A stretch of DNA of 64,000 nt from DRYS01 sp964491605. GTDB lineage: Archaea > Thermoproteota > CALKCG01 > B24 > DRYS01. Shown here in pieces: positions 7,336 through 17,139 of the stretch. The first letter of the stretch is position 1. Every line of letters starts with the position of its first letter. The stretch lies in contig CAZBGY010000001.1 of the NCBI GenBank assembly GCA_964491605.1, forward strand, positions 1-64,000, in the 5' to 3' direction. Below the pieces are notes generated by a model. The model was not told where the DNA came from. It was given only the letters and a program-made list of their open reading frames with translations, and searched no databases. The position numbers were made by a program, and so were the translations under genes.

Positions 7336-8676
7336 TTAATCCTCGGCTCTAAACTTGTAACCCCAATACTCTAACGCTACCCTTAACTCCTCATGAGTCC
7401 TACTATACTCTTCCAACGGTATACCCTTCATGTATGCTTCTATCGCCTGCATCATAGCTTTAGCTCCAGCTCTACTACCCATCGGATGTCCGTGTATACC
7501 TCCACCAGCATTAATCTGTATATCAGGTGAACCTAAAGCTTCAAGGTTATCTGGAACTATCGCCGGGTGTATACCTCCAGATGCTACAGGTAGCACGGTT
7601 TTGAGATGGAACCACGGAGATCTAAGCATATCGTTCATCCTCCTTATAGCTCTTACACCTCTCCACTCAACTAGTATCTCTGAGGGTCCACCAGGTTTCT
7701 CCATCTTCCCAGCAGCAGTGCCTGTATGTAACTGATCTCCACCAGATAGCCTTACAAGCTTAGCTATAACCATCATATGTATGCCATGCTTAGGATTACG
7801 GGTTATAGCTGCATGTAGAGCTCTATGCACATGTATCGGCACCTTTATAGATGGATCCTCTGCTAAAGCTCTCAGAGCCGGAAAACCGGTGCATAGTACA
7901 TCGACCATTATACAGTTACCTCCATGTTCAAGCACTGTCTCCGCATGCTGGAATATACGGTTGTAATCTGATGTTATATCACACGCGTAGAGAACCGTCC
8001 TCCCAGTCTCAGATCTAACTTTATCCAGAGCATTCATCACATGTGTAACCCTATCCTCTATAGTGTTAAACTTCTGGCTTGTCAGCGTTTCATCATCCTT
8101 TATGAAATCCACCCCGCCAGACGCTGCTTCATACGCAACTTTAGCGAAGTCTCTAGCGGAGAGTCCAACCTTAGGCTTTATTATAGTTCCTAAATGCGGT
8201 CTAGGATTTGTATCCGTACCTACTATCTTACGAACGCCTTCTATACCGTATTTAGGTCCTCTAAATACCTCAACGTATTCTCTCGGTAATTCTAGATCTA
8301 GGAGTCTAACGTTATCTACGGCACCTACACCGAAAAGGTTTCCGGCTACTATGCTCAGCATATGGGATATCCCTGCATCTAGGTCGAATAGATCTAGCGG
8401 GTATGCTATCTTAACTATACCCCCACCTCCGAGATCTATAGTTTCGAAAACCTTACCTGCGTAGCGTAAGACATAATCCTGCATGGTACCTACCCTAGTC
8501 CATGTACCTATACTCTCCTCAGCTGCTATGTAGATCCCTGCATCCCTGAGGTTCATACCGGCTCTAGGCTCCAAGTAGTATGTACATACAACGTTTTCAT
8601 CTGGATCTACGGCATTTGGTGGTGAAGTGAAAATGTTAACCCAGAAATCTTCCTGGTACCATTCAGTCTTTGACAT
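7336..8676 (-). CDS. rbcL: Form III ribulose-1,5-bisphosphate carboxylase large subunit
   Basis: 446 residues with every recognisable RuBisCO active-site element: EES-x-GTWT (52-60), N113, IKPK (K167, K169), the carbamylation site GGVDFIKDDE (K193, D195, E196), HVHRALHA (H284, H288), loop 6 SGGDQLHTGT-AAGK (K324), ASGG (S366) and AGGGIHGHP (390-398). The ESIGTWTRVGTM and AGGGIHGHP signatures resemble the methanogen-type form III-a enzymes more than the Thermococcus type (my recollection of those sequences). Form III enzymes fix CO2 on RuBP made from AMP/nucleosides or recycled through a pentose-bisphosphate pathway. No small subunit or phosphoribulokinase is nearby. Confidence 0.96.
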   Translation of the reverse strand: MSKTEWYQEDFWVNIFTSPPNAVDPDENVVCTYYLEPRAGMNLRDAGIYIAAEESIGTWTRVGTMQDYVLRYAGKVFETIDLGGGGIVKIAYPLDLFDLDAGISHMLSIVAGNLFGVGAVDNVRLLDLELPREYVEVFRGPKYGIEGVRKIVGTDTNPRPHLGTIIKPKVGLSARDFAKVAYEAASGGVDFIKDDETLTSQKFNTIEDRVTHVMNALDKVRSETGRTVLYACDITSDYNRIFQHAETVLEHGGNCIMVDVLCTGFPALRALAEDPSIKVPIHVHRALHAAITRNPKHGIHMMVIAKLVRLSGGDQLHTGTAAGKMEKPGGPSEILVEWRGVRAIRRMNDMLRSPWFHLKTVLPVASGGIHPAIVPDNLEALGSPDIQINAGGGIHGHPMGSRAGAKAMMQAIEAYMKGIPLEEYSRTHEELRVALEYWGYKFRAED

Positions 8677-8746
8677 ACCTTACTCGGCACCCATTTGTTA
8701 CGTCTATATCCTGCTAATAAACCTTTCAGAAGTAGGCTTAGATAAT

Positions 8747-8755
8747 GTTTATAAG
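8747..8755 (+). promoter_or_regulatory. TATA box upstream of rpoH
   Basis: GTTTATAAG lies about 65 bp before the rpoH start in the divergent spacer between RuBisCO and the RNA polymerase operon. It is the best TATA candidate for the rpoH-rpoB-rpoA transcript. Confidence 0.4.
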
Positions 8756-8811
8756 TCGGTATACCAAGCTTCTAGTTTAGCCCTAGTAGTAGTGATGGAG
8801 GTTCAATTCTC

Positions 8812-9066
8812 TTGAAAAATAGGTCTAGACTCAAATTCAACATACTGGATCATTTCCTCGTACCTAGACATGAGCTACTAAGCTATATAGATGCTGAGAA
8901 TGTTCTCAAGAAGTATGGGGTGAGTCCCTACCAGTTACCTTTAATAAGGGCTTCAGATCCGGCGGTTATAGCTATAGGTGGTAAGCCAGGTGATATCATC
9001 AGGATTAGACGTAGAAGCCCCACAGCTGGGGTTGCTATAGCTTACAGGTATGTAGCGGAGGGTTGA
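8812..9066 (+). CDS. rpoH: DNA-directed RNA polymerase subunit H
   Basis: 84 residues matching the archaeal RpoH, equivalent to the C-terminal domain of eukaryotic Rpb5: NILDHFLVPRHELLSYIDAE, VLKKYGV, QLPLIRASDPAV, GGKPGDIIRIRRRSPTAG, ending YRYVAEG. It begins with TTG preceded by GATGGAGG. It sits 6 bp upstream of rpoB, the universal archaeal arrangement. RpoH helps form the polymerase jaw and aids open-complex formation. Confidence 0.97.
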   Translation: MKNRSRLKFNILDHFLVPRHELLSYIDAENVLKKYGVSPYQLPLIRASDPAVIAIGGKPGDIIRIRRRSPTAGVAIAYRYVAEG

Positions 9067-9072
9067 TCGCGT

Positions 9073-12000
9073 TTGACGGATAAGAGATCTAGTAGTGAAT
9101 GGCTCTCTTCTGATGACCTATGGCTTCTGATGAAGTCCTTCTTCCAATCTAGGAAGCTTGCAGGTCAGCATCTCGATTCATATAACGAGTTTATCGAACG
9201 CGATCTGAATTCTATAATCGAAAGCGTAGGCGGTATCTCCCTCTACGTTAGGGGAACTAGTATACAGCTTAAATTTGGCAGGATTCACATAGGTAGACCG
9301 AGGGTATCCGAGGTCGACGGGTCTGAAACCGAAGTTACACCTATGGATTGTAGACTTAGAAACCTTACCTACGCAGCACCGCTCTTCCTTGAAGTAACAC
9401 CCATAATCGATGGTAGGGAGGGTAAGATGGAGCTAATCCATATCGGAGATCTACCAGTCATGCTTAAATCTAAGATATGTCCTCTAAGCCAGATGACGGA
9501 GGATGAACTTATAGCTATAGGCGAGGATCCGGAGGATCCTGGAGGCTACTTCATAATCAACGGCTCTGAAAGAATTATAGTCGGTATCGAGGATCTAGCA
9601 CCAAACCGTATACTCGTAGATTACGATGAGAACTCTAAGGTCTACCGTGCTAAGGTATTCTCGACGATCATAGGTTATAGAACTAAAGTCGAGGTTAAGA
9701 TGAAGAAAGATGGCTCGATAACGGTCTCTATGCCGAGCGTCCCGGTGGAGCTTCCCTTCGTAGTGGTTATGAAGGCTCTCGGTGTAGAGAAGGATAGAGA
9801 GATAGCTGAACTTGTATCCCCCGACCCCAACATATATCAGTGGCTTGAGCCCTCCTTCGATAAGGTTGCAGGCATAGATACGCAAGATGATGCTCTACTG
9901 TATATAGGGAACCGTGTAGCTTTTGCTCAATCCCCCGAGAGACGGAAGAATAGAGCTTTAATGATACTGGATAGAAACTTCCTTCTACATATAGGTAGAA
10001 CACCGGATTCTAGAAGGTTTAAAGCGGTATTCCTAGCGGAGATGGTTAGACGAATCATAGAGCTACGGTTAGGTTTGAGGAAGCAGGATGATAAGGACCA
10101 CTATGCTAATAAGCGTATAAGGCTTGCAGGCCAGCTTCTAGGCGATCTATTCAGAACCGTATTCAGAGATCTAGTGAAGGATATGAGCTATCAGCTTGAA
10201 AAGCTCTATAGGAAGCTGGAGAAGGGTAGGACTATACCCTTAAAATCCATCGTTAGACCTAGCATATTAACGGAGCGTATGCAGCATGCCCTCGCTACAG
10301 GGAATTGGGGTCGTGGAAGGGTTGGTGTAACCCAGCTTCTAGATAGAACCAACTCTATATCCACTCTAAGTCATCTTAGAAGGATTCAGTCGCCGTTAAG
10401 CCGTACTCAACCGAACTTTGAAGCTAGAGATCTACATTCCACTCACTGGGGGCGTCTCTGTCCTAACGAGACTCCTGAAGGCTCCAACTGCGGTCTAGTT
10501 AAGAATCTAGCTTTGATGGCGAATATATCCGTATCAGCCGATATCGAGGAGGTTAAACGCATCTTGGTTAAGCTTGGATGCATACCGTTCGATGAAGCCG
10601 ATCATACGGTTAGGCTTAACGCTTCACGCGTGTATGTGGATGGAGTTCCATTCGGCTTCACTTACAAGCCTAGAGAACTAGCAGGAGAGCTCAGAAAGCT
10701 TAGAAGAGCTGGAAAGCTAAGCTCTGAGGTTAATGTAGCATACTTCGAAGATGTTAACGAACTATACATAAACTGCGATCCTGGAAGATGTAGACGCCCG
10801 CTTATAATCGTGGAGAATGGCCGTCCGCTACTTACTAGAGATCATGTAGATGCTTTGAAGAAGGGTATGCTCACATGGGATGATATCGTTCGCATGGGTA
10901 TAATCGAGTATATAGATGCAGAGGAAGAAGAGAACTGTATGGTGGCTTTAAGCTATGATGGCATATCTGGGGAGACTACCCACGTAGAGATAGCTCCATA
11001 TACGATCTTCGGTGTGTGCGCTTCGCTGATACCTTACGCTGAGCATAACCACTCCCCGAGGAACAGCTATGAAGCCGCTATGGCTAAACAAGCGCTAGGT
11101 ATATATGCCACAAACTACCACTTCAGGGTGGATAGCCGTGGGCATTTATTGCACTATCCGCAGATACCTATCGTCCAGACCAAGCCTATGGAGGTTATGG
11201 GCTTCCATCGACGACCCACCGGGCAGAACTTAGTAGTAGCGATTATATCGTATTCCGGATACAATATGGAGGACGCCATAATCTTCAATAAGTCATCTAT
11301 AGATAGGGGGTTGATGCGCTCCACATTCTTCAAAACATATGAAGCTGAATGCTACCAGTATATGGGTGGGGAGACCGATAGATTCGAAATACCATCACCA
11401 GAGACTAAAGGATATAAGGGTGAAAGCTACTATGAGAAGCTTGAACCAGATGGTTTAACATACCCTGAATGCGAGCTTTCAACTGGGGATGTTCTTGTAG
11501 GTAAAACTAGTCCTCCGAGATTCATGGAAGAGTACCGTGAACTAGGAGCTTATGGGCTGAATCGTAGGGATACCTCTCTCTCGCTTAAATCTAAGGGGCC
11601 AGCTATAGTCGATACGGTAGTATTAACAGTCGACGCTCAGGGTGATAGGATAGCTAAGATTAAGGTTAGAGAGCAGAGGATACCTGAGCTTGGGGATAAA
11701 TTTGCTTCTAGACACGGGCAGAAAGGCGTTATAGGTATGGTGTTCAGACAGGAGGATATGCCGTTCACAGAGGATGGTCTCGTTCCAGATATAATAATAA
11801 ACCCGCATGCTATACCGTCTAGGATGACAGTCGGGCAGCTTATGGAATCCGTAGCAGGTAAGATAGGTGCGATAACCGGTAGGTTCATGGATGGAACTGC
11901 TTTTATAAACGACTCCGTAGATGCTTTAGATGAGCTTCTCAAGAAGCTTGGATTCAGGTATGGCGGTAGGGAAGTGATGTACGATGGGACTACGGGGTAT

Positions 12001-12429
12001 AAGTTCGAAGCCGATATATTCATAGGGGTCGTCTACTATCAGAAGCTCCATCACATGGTGTCTGATAAGATACATGCAAGAGCTAGGGGGCAGGTGCAAA
12101 TGCTTACACGTCAACCTACTGAAGGTAGAGCTAGAGGTGGAGGTTTAAGGTTCGGCGAGATGGAGAGAGATTGTCTGATAGCTCACGGTACGGCTGCTCT
12201 ACTGAAGGATAGACTCCTAGAGGAGTCCGATGCGACGACTATATACGTGTGTAGGAACTGCGGCTTCCTAGGCTACTATGATAATAGGCGTAAAGAGTAT
12301 AGATGCCATATCTGCGGGAACAGAGCTAGGATAGTTCCTATAACCGTAGCTTATGCATTCAAACTCCTACTCCAGGAGCTTATGAGTCTATGTATAGCTC
12401 CTAGACTCATAATAGAGGAGGTGTCCTAG
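9073..12429 (+). CDS. rpoB: DNA-directed RNA polymerase subunit B (fused B''-B')
   Basis: 1118 residues, a full-length second-largest subunit in one piece, unlike the split RpoB''/RpoB' of many methanogens. Landmarks are CPNETPEGSNCGLVKNL (fork/hybrid-binding region, about 465), GYNMEDAIIFN (about 735), GDKFASRHGQKGV (about 872), and near the C-terminus QMLTRQPTEGRARGGGLRFGEMERD followed by a zinc site CRNCG..CHICG (about 1060-1083). It starts with TTG, 6 bp after rpoH, and is followed 3 bp later by rpoA. Confidence 0.98.
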   Translation: MTDKRSSSEWLSSDDLWLLMKSFFQSRKLAGQHLDSYNEFIERDLNSIIESVGGISLYVRGTSIQLKFGRIHIGRPRVSEVDGSETEVTPMDCRLRNLTYAAPLFLEVTPIIDGREGKMELIHIGDLPVMLKSKICPLSQMTEDELIAIGEDPEDPGGYFIINGSERIIVGIEDLAPNRILVDYDENSKVYRAKVFSTIIGYRTKVEVKMKKDGSITVSMPSVPVELPFVVVMKALGVEKDREIAELVSPDPNIYQWLEPSFDKVAGIDTQDDALLYIGNRVAFAQSPERRKNRALMILDRNFLLHIGRTPDSRRFKAVFLAEMVRRIIELRLGLRKQDDKDHYANKRIRLAGQLLGDLFRTVFRDLVKDMSYQLEKLYRKLEKGRTIPLKSIVRPSILTERMQHALATGNWGRGRVGVTQLLDRTNSISTLSHLRRIQSPLSRTQPNFEARDLHSTHWGRLCPNETPEGSNCGLVKNLALMANISVSADIEEVKRILVKLGCIPFDEADHTVRLNASRVYVDGVPFGFTYKPRELAGELRKLRRAGKLSSEVNVAYFEDVNELYINCDPGRCRRPLIIVENGRPLLTRDHVDALKKGMLTWDDIVRMGIIEYIDAEEEENCMVALSYDGISGETTHVEIAPYTIFGVCASLIPYAEHNHSPRNSYEAAMAKQALGIYATNYHFRVDSRGHLLHYPQIPIVQTKPMEVMGFHRRPTGQNLVVAIISYSGYNMEDAIIFNKSSIDRGLMRSTFFKTYEAECYQYMGGETDRFEIPSPETKGYKGESYYEKLEPDGLTYPECELSTGDVLVGKTSPPRFMEEYRELGAYGLNRRDTSLSLKSKGPAIVDTVVLTVDAQGDRIAKIKVREQRIPELGDKFASRHGQKGVIGMVFRQEDMPFTEDGLVPDIIINPHAIPSRMTVGQLMESVAGKIGAITGRFMDGTAFINDSVDALDELLKKLGFRYGGREVMYDGTTGYKFEADIFIGVVYYQKLHHMVSDKIHARARGQVQMLTRQPTEGRARGGGLRFGEMERDCLIAHGTAALLKDRLLEESDATTIYVCRNCGFLGYYDNRRKEYRCHICGNRARIVPITVAYAFKLLLQELMSLCIAPRLIIEEVS

Positions 12430-12432
12430 AGC

Positions 12433-15400
12433 ATGAGTATCGAGGAATCCGTTAGATGTAGAATAGCCGGTATAAAGTTCGGTATACTCTCGCCTATCGA
12501 TATACAGAAGCTCTCAGTCGTAGATGTAACGACATCGGATACCTACGATGAAGATGGTATGCCTATCGTTTCAGGCTTGATGGATAGTAGGATGGGTGTC
12601 CTGGAGCCTGGGCAAGCATGTAGGACATGCTTCAACCTTGCATCCAGGTGTCCAGGGCATTTCGGCTCCATAAAGCTCGCCGTACCCGTCATCCATATAG
12701 CCTTCGTTAAGTATATCTACGAGCTTCTATCCGTGACGTGTAGAAATTGCGGTCGACTCCTACTACCGGAAGAGGATATCGCTAGATATAGCAGGCTGCT
12801 GAAGCGTATCTCTAAGGATAGGGGCGAGTATCCTGAAGCATTGAAAAGGATTATAGTGAAGAAAGCTAGTAAAACGTATGAATGCCCTCATTGCAAGTCG
12901 TCCCAGGTTAAGATTGAGCTTGTTAAACCCATATCGTTCTACGAGGTTAGTGAGAAAGGGAGGATATCGCTAGATCCAGCGACTATAAGGAGTAGGTTGG
13001 AGAGGATACCTGATGACGATCTAAGACTGCTTGGTTTCGACCCCGAGGTCGCCCGCCCAGAGTGGATGATTATACAGATATTACCTGTTCCGCCGCTCGT
13101 AGTTAGGCCGTCGATAACCTTGGAATCCGGTATAAGATCTGAAGACGATCTGACGCATAAGTTAGTCGATATCGTAAGGATAAACGAAAGGATAAAGGAG
13201 TGTATAGAGAGCGGCGCTCCTACAGCCATAAGAGAAGAGCTTGCAGACCTCCTACAATACCATGTAACGACATACTTTGATAACGAGACTTCAGGTATAC
13301 CGCCTGCTAGGCATAGATCCGGTAGACCTCTTAGGACGTTAGCTCAGAGGTTAAAGGGTAAGGAAGGTAGATTCAGGTTAAACCTCTCCGGTAAGCGTGT
13401 AGACTTCTCAGCTAGAACCGTTATCTCACCAGATCCGAATCTAGAGATAGATGAGGTAGGTGTACCGGTGGAGATCGCTACAAGACTTACCGTACCTGAG
13501 AAGGTTACTGTATGGAATATAGAGGAGTTGAGGAAGCTTGTTAGAAACGGGCCCTTCAATCATCCTGGAGCTGTATATGTTATAAGACCCGATGGGCGTC
13601 GTATAAGGCTTGAATTCTCGGATAGGGAGCGTATAGCTGAAGAGCTTCAAGTAGGCTATATCGTAGAGAGGCATCTGAAGGATGGGGATATAGTTCTATT
13701 CAATAGGCAGCCGTCGCTCCACCGTATGTCTATAATGGCTCATAGGGTAAGGGTCCTACCCTACCGTACGTTTAGGCTGCATCTAGCCGTATGTACGCCT
13801 TATAACGCGGATTTCGATGGAGATGAAATGAATCTCCATGTACCTCAATCCGAGGAAGCGCAAGCTGAAGCTAAACTTCTAGCGGAGGTTCAAACTCAGA
13901 TAATATCCCCTAGGTATGGCGCTCCTATAATCGGTGCTACGAGAGACTACCTTACAGCTGCATATATGTTGACGCGTAAGGCAACCATGCTGACGAAGGA
14001 TGAAGTCGGTAAGCTTCTAGCAGCCATAGAGTATACGGGTGAGTTGCCTCCGCCTATAGTCGAGAAGCCTGAGCCGTTATGGAGTGGTAAACAGATATTC
14101 AGCCTATTGTTACCTAAAGACTTCAACTATATCGGTAAATCGTCGGTGTGCAAGCATAAGCATGTATCTCCAGAAGAAGAATGCCCGGATGACGGTATAA
14201 TAGTCATTAAGGACGGAGTTCTCGTTAAAGGCGTCATAGATAAGGGTGCTATAGGCGTAGAAAAGCCGGATACGCTGCTGCATGTATATGTGAAGAAGTA
14301 TGGTAACGAAGCCGGTAGAATATTCATAACAAAGCTATGCAAACTTCTCAATGTATTCATCTCTATGAAAGGCTTTTCTTACAGCTTGGATGAGCTTAAG
14401 CTGAGTAAGGAGAGCGAGGAGGAGATACACAGGACGCTTAATGAAGCTAGCCGTAGGATTCTAGAGATCATAAAGCAGGCTGAAGAAGGGAGGCTGCCGA
14501 AGCTACCGGGTAAAAGTCTAGAGGAAAGCTTAGAGATAATGGTGATGGATGAACTGGCTAAAGCTAGGGAGAGATGCGATGAGATAGCTGAATCGTCATT
14601 CAGTATGGAGAATAGAGGCGTCATAATGAGTAGGGTTGGTGCTAGAGGCTCAGCTCTGAATATAGGGCATATGTCAGCTTGCCTAGGACAACAGTCTGTG
14701 AGGGGGCGTAGAGTTCCTAGAGGTTTGAGGGGGCGTAGCCTCCCGCATTTCAAACCTGGAGATCAAAGCCCTGAAGCAGGAGGTTTCGTGAAATCCTCAT
14801 TCCTCAAAGGATTAACGCCTACAGAATTCTTCTTCCATGCTATGGGTGGTAGAGAGGGGCTAGTGGATACGGCTGTAAGAACCCAGCAGAGCGGCTATCT
14901 ACAGAGGAGGCTTATCCATGCATTAGAGCTCGTCAGAGTTGAGTATGATGGAACCGTACGTGATATACTAGGCACCATAGTTCAGTTTAAGTATGGCGAG
15001 GATGGTGTAGATCCATCTAAAAGCGATCACGGTAGAGCCGTTAATATCGCTCGTCTATGTGATGAACTCATACTTAAAGGTGTAGGTTTAGGCGAGCCTC
15101 CAGCTTCAGAATCCGAGATAGATGGGCTTATATCCAGATTCGAAAAGATTCTACCTAGATCGATAATCGACGATATTAGAGATGTAGCCATCCGATCTAA
15201 AGCTTCCAGGTCTCTTGTATCCAAGTTGTTAGAGGAGGCTTACAGAGCGTATGAGGAGGCTCAAGTCGAACCTGGAGAGGCTGTAGGTATAGTAGCCGCT
15301 CAATCTATAGGTGAGCCGGGCACCCAGATGACTCTTAGAACATTCCACTGGGCAGGCGTTAAGGAGAGGGATGTAACGCTAGGCTTACCCAGACTTATAG

Positions 15401-16284
15401 AGATTGTAGATGCTCGTAGAACGCCATCTACACCTGTGATGACTATCAGGCTAGCCGACGAATATCGTCACGATCGAGAGAAGGCCGTCAAGATAGCTCA
15501 AGAGCTAGTATATACCACGTTTAAGGATATCGTATCCAAGTATCTATTGAATATAGAGGGTGGCAGTATAGAGTTCGCGCTTAACGTAGATGAGATAAAC
15601 GCTCGCGGTATATCCTACAACTTATTATCTCATAGACTTCAGATGAAGGATGTGGAGTTCCTTATCTTACCTGAACGTAACATAGTGGTTGCTAGGTATA
15701 GGGATGGTAGGATACCCGATGAAGGGTCCTTGAGGGTTCTCGCATCCAAGATACTATCTATCCATATAAAGGGTGTTAAGGGTATAACGAGGGTTCAGGT
15801 AGCTGAAGATAAAGGCGAATGGATACTTCTAGCTGACGGTTCAAATCTAGCTGAGGTAGTAGGTATAGAAGGTGTAGATCCATCGAGGGTTGAAACTAAT
15901 AATTTCTTCGAGATATGCGATGTACTGGGTATAGAGGCTGCTAGAAGCGCCATCATAAGCGAGATAATGAACGTCTTCCAAGGTATAGGTGGAGGTTTAG
16001 ATATAGATGTGCGGCATATAATGCTTGTAGCCGATATGATGACTAGGACCGGTAGGATCACGCAGATCGGCCGTCATGGAATAGCAGGTCAGAAACCGAG
16101 CCCGCTAGCGAAAGCCGCTTTCGAGATTACAGTCCCCAGTATAGTGGAATCCGCCGTAAAAGGCTCCCTAGATGAGCTTAAAGGTGTAACTGAAAATATA
16201 ATAGTAGGTCAAGTAACTCCTATAGGTACAGGCTTCGTCGATATCTATATGGAGCCTCTAAGTGGGGTACTTAGCGGAAGCTAG
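12433..16284 (+). CDS. rpoA: DNA-directed RNA polymerase subunit A, unsplit A'-A''
   Basis: 1283 residues covering both A' and A'' in one frame. The N-terminal clamp zinc motif CRTCFNL..CPGHFG lies near residue 58-73, the catalytic NADFDGDEMN Mg2+ loop at about 458-467, and the bridge-helix/trigger-loop region later (PTEFFFHAMGGREGLVDTA about 795; GEPGTQMTLRTFHWAG about 958). Most archaea break the chain near residue 880-900 into rpoA1 and rpoA2; here the codons read through without a stop or start. The unsplit state is known in Thaumarchaeota, Aigarchaeota and some relatives and is the clearest lineage marker in the window. Confidence 0.98.
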   Translation: MSIEESVRCRIAGIKFGILSPIDIQKLSVVDVTTSDTYDEDGMPIVSGLMDSRMGVLEPGQACRTCFNLASRCPGHFGSIKLAVPVIHIAFVKYIYELLSVTCRNCGRLLLPEEDIARYSRLLKRISKDRGEYPEALKRIIVKKASKTYECPHCKSSQVKIELVKPISFYEVSEKGRISLDPATIRSRLERIPDDDLRLLGFDPEVARPEWMIIQILPVPPLVVRPSITLESGIRSEDDLTHKLVDIVRINERIKECIESGAPTAIREELADLLQYHVTTYFDNETSGIPPARHRSGRPLRTLAQRLKGKEGRFRLNLSGKRVDFSARTVISPDPNLEIDEVGVPVEIATRLTVPEKVTVWNIEELRKLVRNGPFNHPGAVYVIRPDGRRIRLEFSDRERIAEELQVGYIVERHLKDGDIVLFNRQPSLHRMSIMAHRVRVLPYRTFRLHLAVCTPYNADFDGDEMNLHVPQSEEAQAEAKLLAEVQTQIISPRYGAPIIGATRDYLTAAYMLTRKATMLTKDEVGKLLAAIEYTGELPPPIVEKPEPLWSGKQIFSLLLPKDFNYIGKSSVCKHKHVSPEEECPDDGIIVIKDGVLVKGVIDKGAIGVEKPDTLLHVYVKKYGNEAGRIFITKLCKLLNVFISMKGFSYSLDELKLSKESEEEIHRTLNEASRRILEIIKQAEEGRLPKLPGKSLEESLEIMVMDELAKARERCDEIAESSFSMENRGVIMSRVGARGSALNIGHMSACLGQQSVRGRRVPRGLRGRSLPHFKPGDQSPEAGGFVKSSFLKGLTPTEFFFHAMGGREGLVDTAVRTQQSGYLQRRLIHALELVRVEYDGTVRDILGTIVQFKYGEDGVDPSKSDHGRAVNIARLCDELILKGVGLGEPPASESEIDGLISRFEKILPRSIIDDIRDVAIRSKASRSLVSKLLEEAYRAYEEAQVEPGEAVGIVAAQSIGEPGTQMTLRTFHWAGVKERDVTLGLPRLIEIVDARRTPSTPVMTIRLADEYRHDREKAVKIAQELVYTTFKDIVSKYLLNIEGGSIEFALNVDEINARGISYNLLSHRLQMKDVEFLILPERNIVVARYRDGRIPDEGSLRVLASKILSIHIKGVKGITRVQVAEDKGEWILLADGSNLAEVVGIEGVDPSRVETNNFFEICDVLGIEAARSAIISEIMNVFQGIGGGLDIDVRHIMLVADMMTRTGRITQIGRHGIAGQKPSPLAKAAFEITVPSIVESAVKGSLDELKGVTENIIVGQVTPIGTGFVDIYMEPLSGVLSGS

Positions 16285-16307
16285 GGGGTTGATATGCCAT
16301 CTCCGTA

Positions 16308-16616
16308 GTGGAAATCTCTAGATCGATCCTCAACGCTGTGAGAACAGGTAGAGTGTATATTGGAGCTAACTCAACGCTTAAATCCGTTATGTTTAGAAGA
16401 GTTAGATTAGTCGTGTTAGCTGAAAACGCTCCTAAAGATATAGCCGACGATCTAACATATTACTGTAAACTTTCAGGTATACCTATATACATTTATAAGG
16501 GGTCTAGTATAGAGCTCGGTAGAGCGTGTGGTAAACCGTTCCCAGTATCGGCTCTAGGTATAAGGGATCCAGGTGATAGTGATATATTCGAGCGGTTAGG
16601 GGTGGAGCTTAGGTGA
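16308..16616 (+). CDS. rpl30e: Ribosomal protein L30e
   Basis: 102 residues with the L7Ae/L30e RNA-binding fold: SRSILNAVRTGRVYIGANSTLKSV, RLVVLAENAPKDI, YCKLSGIPIYIYKGSS, ELGRACGKPFPVSALGIRD. It sits between rpoA and nusA, its usual archaeal place. The start is GTG at 16308. The strongest ribosome-binding sequence (GGGGG at 16284-16288) points instead to an ATG at 16294 that opens only a four-codon frame ending in TAG, which overlaps the GTG. This may be coupled re-initiation or a base error. Confidence 0.95.
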   Translation: MEISRSILNAVRTGRVYIGANSTLKSVMFRRVRLVVLAENAPKDIADDLTYYCKLSGIPIYIYKGSSIELGRACGKPFPVSALGIRDPGDSDIFERLGVELR

Positions 16617-16622
16617 TGGAGG

Positions 16623-17063
16623 ATGCCTGAGATAAGGCTTACTAAAGATGAAATGCAGTATATGGCCCTCTTGGAGACTGTAGCCCAGGTTGAATGCCAT
16701 GACTGCATAATAGATAATGAGAAGGGTAGGATAATATTCATCGTTAAGGAGGGTGACGCTGGGAAGGCTATAGGTAAGAATGGAGTTAACGTTAAGCGTC
16801 TCTCGCAGATACTTGGTAAATCCATAGAGATAGTGGAGTATAGCGATAACCCTGTAAAGTTGTTGATGAACGCCTTCACACCTGCTAAAGTTAAAGAGAT
16901 CCGTATAGTCGAGAAGCCTAATAAAGGTAAGCTTGCTATAGTCGTGGTAGAGCCTAAGAGTAAAGGCTTAGCTATAGGTAGGAATGGTAAGAATATAGAT
17001 AGGGTTAGGAAGATAGCTAAACGATATTTCGATATTGCTCATGTGGTGATAAGGGAGGCTTAG
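16623..17063 (+). CDS. nusA: NusA-like transcription factor with two KH domains
   Basis: 146 residues, the short archaeal NusA that lacks the bacterial N-terminal and S1 domains. Two KH motifs are visible: GDAGKAIGKNGVNVKRLSQIL (about 45-65) and GLAIGRNGKNIDRVRKIAKR (about 118-137). A CHDC pair precedes the first KH. It binds RNA and probably acts in termination or antitermination. It lies in the classic rpl30e-nusA-rps12 order, 6 bp after rpl30e. Confidence 0.95.
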   Translation: MPEIRLTKDEMQYMALLETVAQVECHDCIIDNEKGRIIFIVKEGDAGKAIGKNGVNVKRLSQILGKSIEIVEYSDNPVKLLMNAFTPAKVKEIRIVEKPNKGKLAIVVVEPKSKGLAIGRNGKNIDRVRKIAKRYFDIAHVVIREA

Positions 17064-17080
17064 GTTTATAGAGCCGGTAA

Positions 17081-17090
17081 ATTTTTAAAT
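17081..17090 (+). promoter_or_regulatory. TATA box upstream of rps12
   Basis: ATTTTTAAAT lies about 55 bp before rps12 in the 76-bp spacer after nusA, suggesting an internal promoter for the rps12-rps7 pair. Confidence 0.45.
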
Positions 17091-17139
17091 GGGGGCCCTA
17101 CCTCCTCTCTTAAACAAAGTTACGGTTAAGGGTTAAGCT

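Noticed and set aside
7430..8464. Plus-strand open frames opposite RuBisCO
   Set aside because: Antisense shadows of a strongly conserved gene, without protein-like patterns.
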